Assembly: GCA_005882415.1 (NCBI GenBank)
Contig: VBAE01000093.1
Location: 1 to 38,936, forward strand
Length of the DNA: 38,936 bases
From: Alphaproteobacteria bacterium
Lineage (GTDB): Bacteria > Pseudomonadota > Alphaproteobacteria > Sphingomonadales > Sphingomonadaceae
Reading direction: 5' to 3'
Position numbers and translations under genes: made by a program. The notes below the pieces were generated by a model, which saw only the letters and a list, made by a program, of their open reading frames with translations, did no database searches and was not told the DNA's origin. Shown one piece after another: positions 37,186 through 38,936 of the stretch. How positions within the stretch are numbered: position 1 is the first letter of the stretch; each line of letters begins with the position of its first letter.

Positions 37186-38936
37186 TCAGGCGGCTTCGCT
37201 GCGGCGGCTTTGACGCTTGCGCTCGTGAGGATCGAGATGCCGCTTCCTCAACCGGATAGCCTTGGGCGTAACCTCCACCAGCTCATCGTCCTGGATGTAG
37301 GCAATCGCCTGCTCCAGCGTCATCCGCTTCGGCGGAGTCAACCGGATGCTCTCATCCTTCGGCCCGCTCGCCCGGAAGTTGGTGAGCTGCTTGGATTTCA
37401 ACGGGTTCACCTCCAGATCCTGCGGCTTGGCGTTTTCGCCGATTATCATGCCTTCGTACAACTTGTCGCCCGGCGCGATGAAGAGGACTCCGCGGACTTC
37501 GATCGAGTTCAGGGCGTAGGCGACGGCCTCGCCCTGCTCCATCGAGATGAGGACGCCGTTCTGGCGGCCCTGGATCGGGCCCTTATAGGGGCCGTATTTC
37601 TCGAACAGGCGGTTCATGATGCCGGTGCCGCGGGTGTCGCTAAGGAACTCGCCATGATAGCCGATCAGGCCGCGGCTGGGCGCGCTGAACGTGAGGCGCG
37701 TCTTGCCGCCGCCCGAGGGGCGCATGTCGGTCATCTCGGCTTTCCTCAGCGCCATTTTCTCGACGACGGTGCCCGAATGCTCGTCGTCGACGTCGATGAC
37801 GACCGTCTCATAGGGCTCCTCGCGCGAGCCGTTCTCTCCGTCGCGGAAGAGGACCCGGGGGCGGGAGATGGAGAGCTCGAAGCCTTCGCGGCGCATCGTC
37901 TCGATGAGCACGCCGAGCTGGAGCTCGCCGCGGCCGGCGACTTCGAACGCGTCCTTCTCCTGGCTCTCGGTGAGGCGGATCGAGACGTTCGATTCGGCTT
38001 CCCGTTCGAGGCGGTCGCGGATCACCCGGCTCTGCACCTTGTCGCCGTCGCGGCCGGCATAGGGGCTGTCGTTGACCGCGAAGCTCATGGCGAGCGTCGG
38101 CGGGTCGATCGGGCGGGCGGCGACCGGCACGGTGACGGCCGGGGCGGCGATGGTGTTGGACACGGTCGCATTGGTGAGGCCGGCGATGGCGACGATGTCG
38201 CCCGCCTGGGCGCTGTCGACGGGCACCCGGTCGAGGCCGCGGAAGGCGAAGACCTTGGTGGCGCGGCCGGCTTCGACTTCCTTGCCGTCGACGTCGAGCG
38301 CCTTGATCGGCATGTTGACGTCGAGGCGGCCGCTCTCGATCCGGCCGGTGAGGATCCGGCCGAGGAAGGGATCGCGGTCGAGCAGGGTGGCGAGCATCTT
38401 GAACTCGCCCTCGGTGTCGAGGCCCGGGGCCGGGATGTGGTTCAGGATGGTCTCGAACATCGGCGTCAGGTCGCCCGAGCGGACGTCGTCGGTGAGGCCC
38501 GCATAGCCGGCGCGGCCCGAGGCGTAGAGGACGGGGAAATCGAGCTGCTCGTCCGAGGCGTCGAGGCTGAGGAACAGCTCGAAGCATTCGTCGAGCACTT
38601 CGGCCGGGCGGGCGTCGGGGCGGTCGATCTTGTTGACGACGACGATCGGGCGAAGGCCGAGGCCCAGAGCCTTGCCGGTGACGAACTTGGTCTGCGGCAT
38701 CGGGCCTTCGGCCGCGTCGACGAGCAGGATGACGCCGTCGACCATCGAGAGGATGCGCTCCACCTCGGCGCCGAAATCGGCGTGGCCGGGGGTGTCGACG
38801 ATGTTGATGTGCGTGGTGACGCCGTCATGCTCCCACTCGACCGAGGTGCATTTGGCGAGGATGGTGATCCCCCGCTCCTTCTCCAAGTCGTTGGAATCCA
38901 TGGCTCTTTCTTCCACGCGCTGGTTGTCGCGGAAGG
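37186..38936 (-). CDS. typA: Ribosome-associated GTPase TypA/BipA (5'-truncated by the window end)
   Basis: The frame stays open to the right edge, so the true start is outside. Only about the first 30 residues, including the P-loop (G1), are missing. The visible part begins FRDNQRVEERAMDSNDLEKE, then RGITILAKCTSV (G2), DTPGHADFG (G3), VNKIDRPDARP (G4) and SGRAGYAG (G5). Domains II, III, V and the C-terminal TypA domain follow (GEFLSDTRGTGIMNRLFEKY, LEVNPLKSKQLTNFRASGPK, DDELVEVTPKAIRLRKRHLD). TypA binds ribosomes and is needed for growth under stress. It ends 36 bp before the palindromic elements. Confidence 0.97.
   Translation of the reverse strand, partial: FRDNQRVEERAMDSNDLEKERGITILAKCTSVEWEHDGVTTHINIVDTPGHADFGAEVERILSMVDGVILLVDAAEGPMPQTKFVTGKALGLGLRPIVVVNKIDRPDARPAEVLDECFELFLSLDASDEQLDFPVLYASGRAGYAGLTDDVRSGDLTPMFETILNHIPAPGLDTEGEFKMLATLLDRDPFLGRILTGRIESGRLDVNMPIKALDVDGKEVEAGRATKVFAFRGLDRVPVDSAQAGDIVAIAGLTNATVSNTIAAPAVTVPVAARPIDPPTLAMSFAVNDSPYAGRDGDKVQSRVIRDRLEREAESNVSIRLTESQEKDAFEVAGRGELQLGVLIETMRREGFELSISRPRVLFRDGENGSREEPYETVVIDVDDEHSGTVVEKMALRKAEMTDMRPSGGGKTRLTFSAPSRGLIGYHGEFLSDTRGTGIMNRLFEKYGPYKGPIQGRQNGVLISMEQGEAVAYALNSIEVRGVLFIAPGDKLYEGMIIGENAKPQDLEVNPLKSKQLTNFRASGPKDESIRLTPPKRMTLEQAIAYIQDDELVEVTPKAIRLRKRHLDPHERKRQSRRSEAA

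Overview
The window is GC-rich chromosomal DNA from an alphaproteobacterium, most likely a member of the Sphingomonadaceae. This is inferred from the codon bias, the short palindromic intergenic repeats, the small terminase-like proteins, a phosphatidylcholine synthase and the alphaproteobacterial-type rplKAJL genes. No rRNA, tRNA, complete insertion sequence, integrase or CRISPR array was found.

Layout. (1) 1-3.5 kb: the tail of a protein that starts outside the window, an orphan lipoprotein made of a SecD-like periplasmic domain, a terminase-small-subunit-like protein, and a His/Met-rich outer-membrane gene pair that looks metal-related; the second gene of the pair is frameshifted in a G-rich tract. 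(2) 3.5-7.7 kb: a restriction/defence block containing a PD-(D/E)XK-DUF5655 nuclease, a 764-residue adenine-type methyltransferase with a possible N-terminal nuclease domain, a stub of a second methyltransferase, and a HigBA toxin-antitoxin pair. (3) 7.9-11.4 kb: rplK-rplA and rplJ-rplL, separated by repeats and two small genes. (4) 11.5-17.5 kb: a group of minus-strand genes (GGDEF-EAL protein, cupredoxin-like protein, outer-membrane protein, Pro/Ala-rich membrane protein) with a three-copy palindromic repeat array between them. (5) 17.6-23.4 kb: an M20 peptidase diverging from a tripartite EmrAB-TolC-like efflux operon whose outer-membrane gene carries an in-frame amber codon. (6) 23.4-30.3 kb: phosphatidylcholine synthase, a DUF72 protein, an operon of two small membrane proteins plus a membrane-anchored NUC1-type nuclease, a SleB-type hydrolase, an SH3-like lipoprotein, and an EVE/DUF3828-like/LigB-dioxygenase operon. 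(7) 30.3-37.1 kb: an accessory island with broken genes, five copies of a ~120-bp structured repeat, an entericidin-EF-hand lipoprotein, YefM-YoeB, two DNA-binding regulators, a DUF5343/Swt1-HEPN gene pair, a small zinc-ribbon-like protein and HicAB. (8) 37.2 kb to the end: typA/bipA, cut off by the right edge.

The best candidates for an undescribed system are the overlapping DUF5343 + Swt1-family HEPN pair (34.4-35.7 kb), which keeps an RX4H RNase-type motif, and the two-membrane-protein + NUC1 nuclease operon (25.3-27.1 kb). The methyltransferase + DUF5655 nuclease operon comes next. Separately, the window holds several ~55-125-bp elements predicted to fold as an outer stem with two internal hairpins (Y shape). 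One interrupts a gene and another sits inside a second palindromic element, so this family has apparently been mobile.

TA modules, methyltransferases, repeats and decayed genes cluster in regions 2 and 7. The housekeeping genes (rplKAJL, typA, pcs) look intact apart from the window-edge truncation of typA. All functions are inferred by reading the translated sequence; no database search was run.
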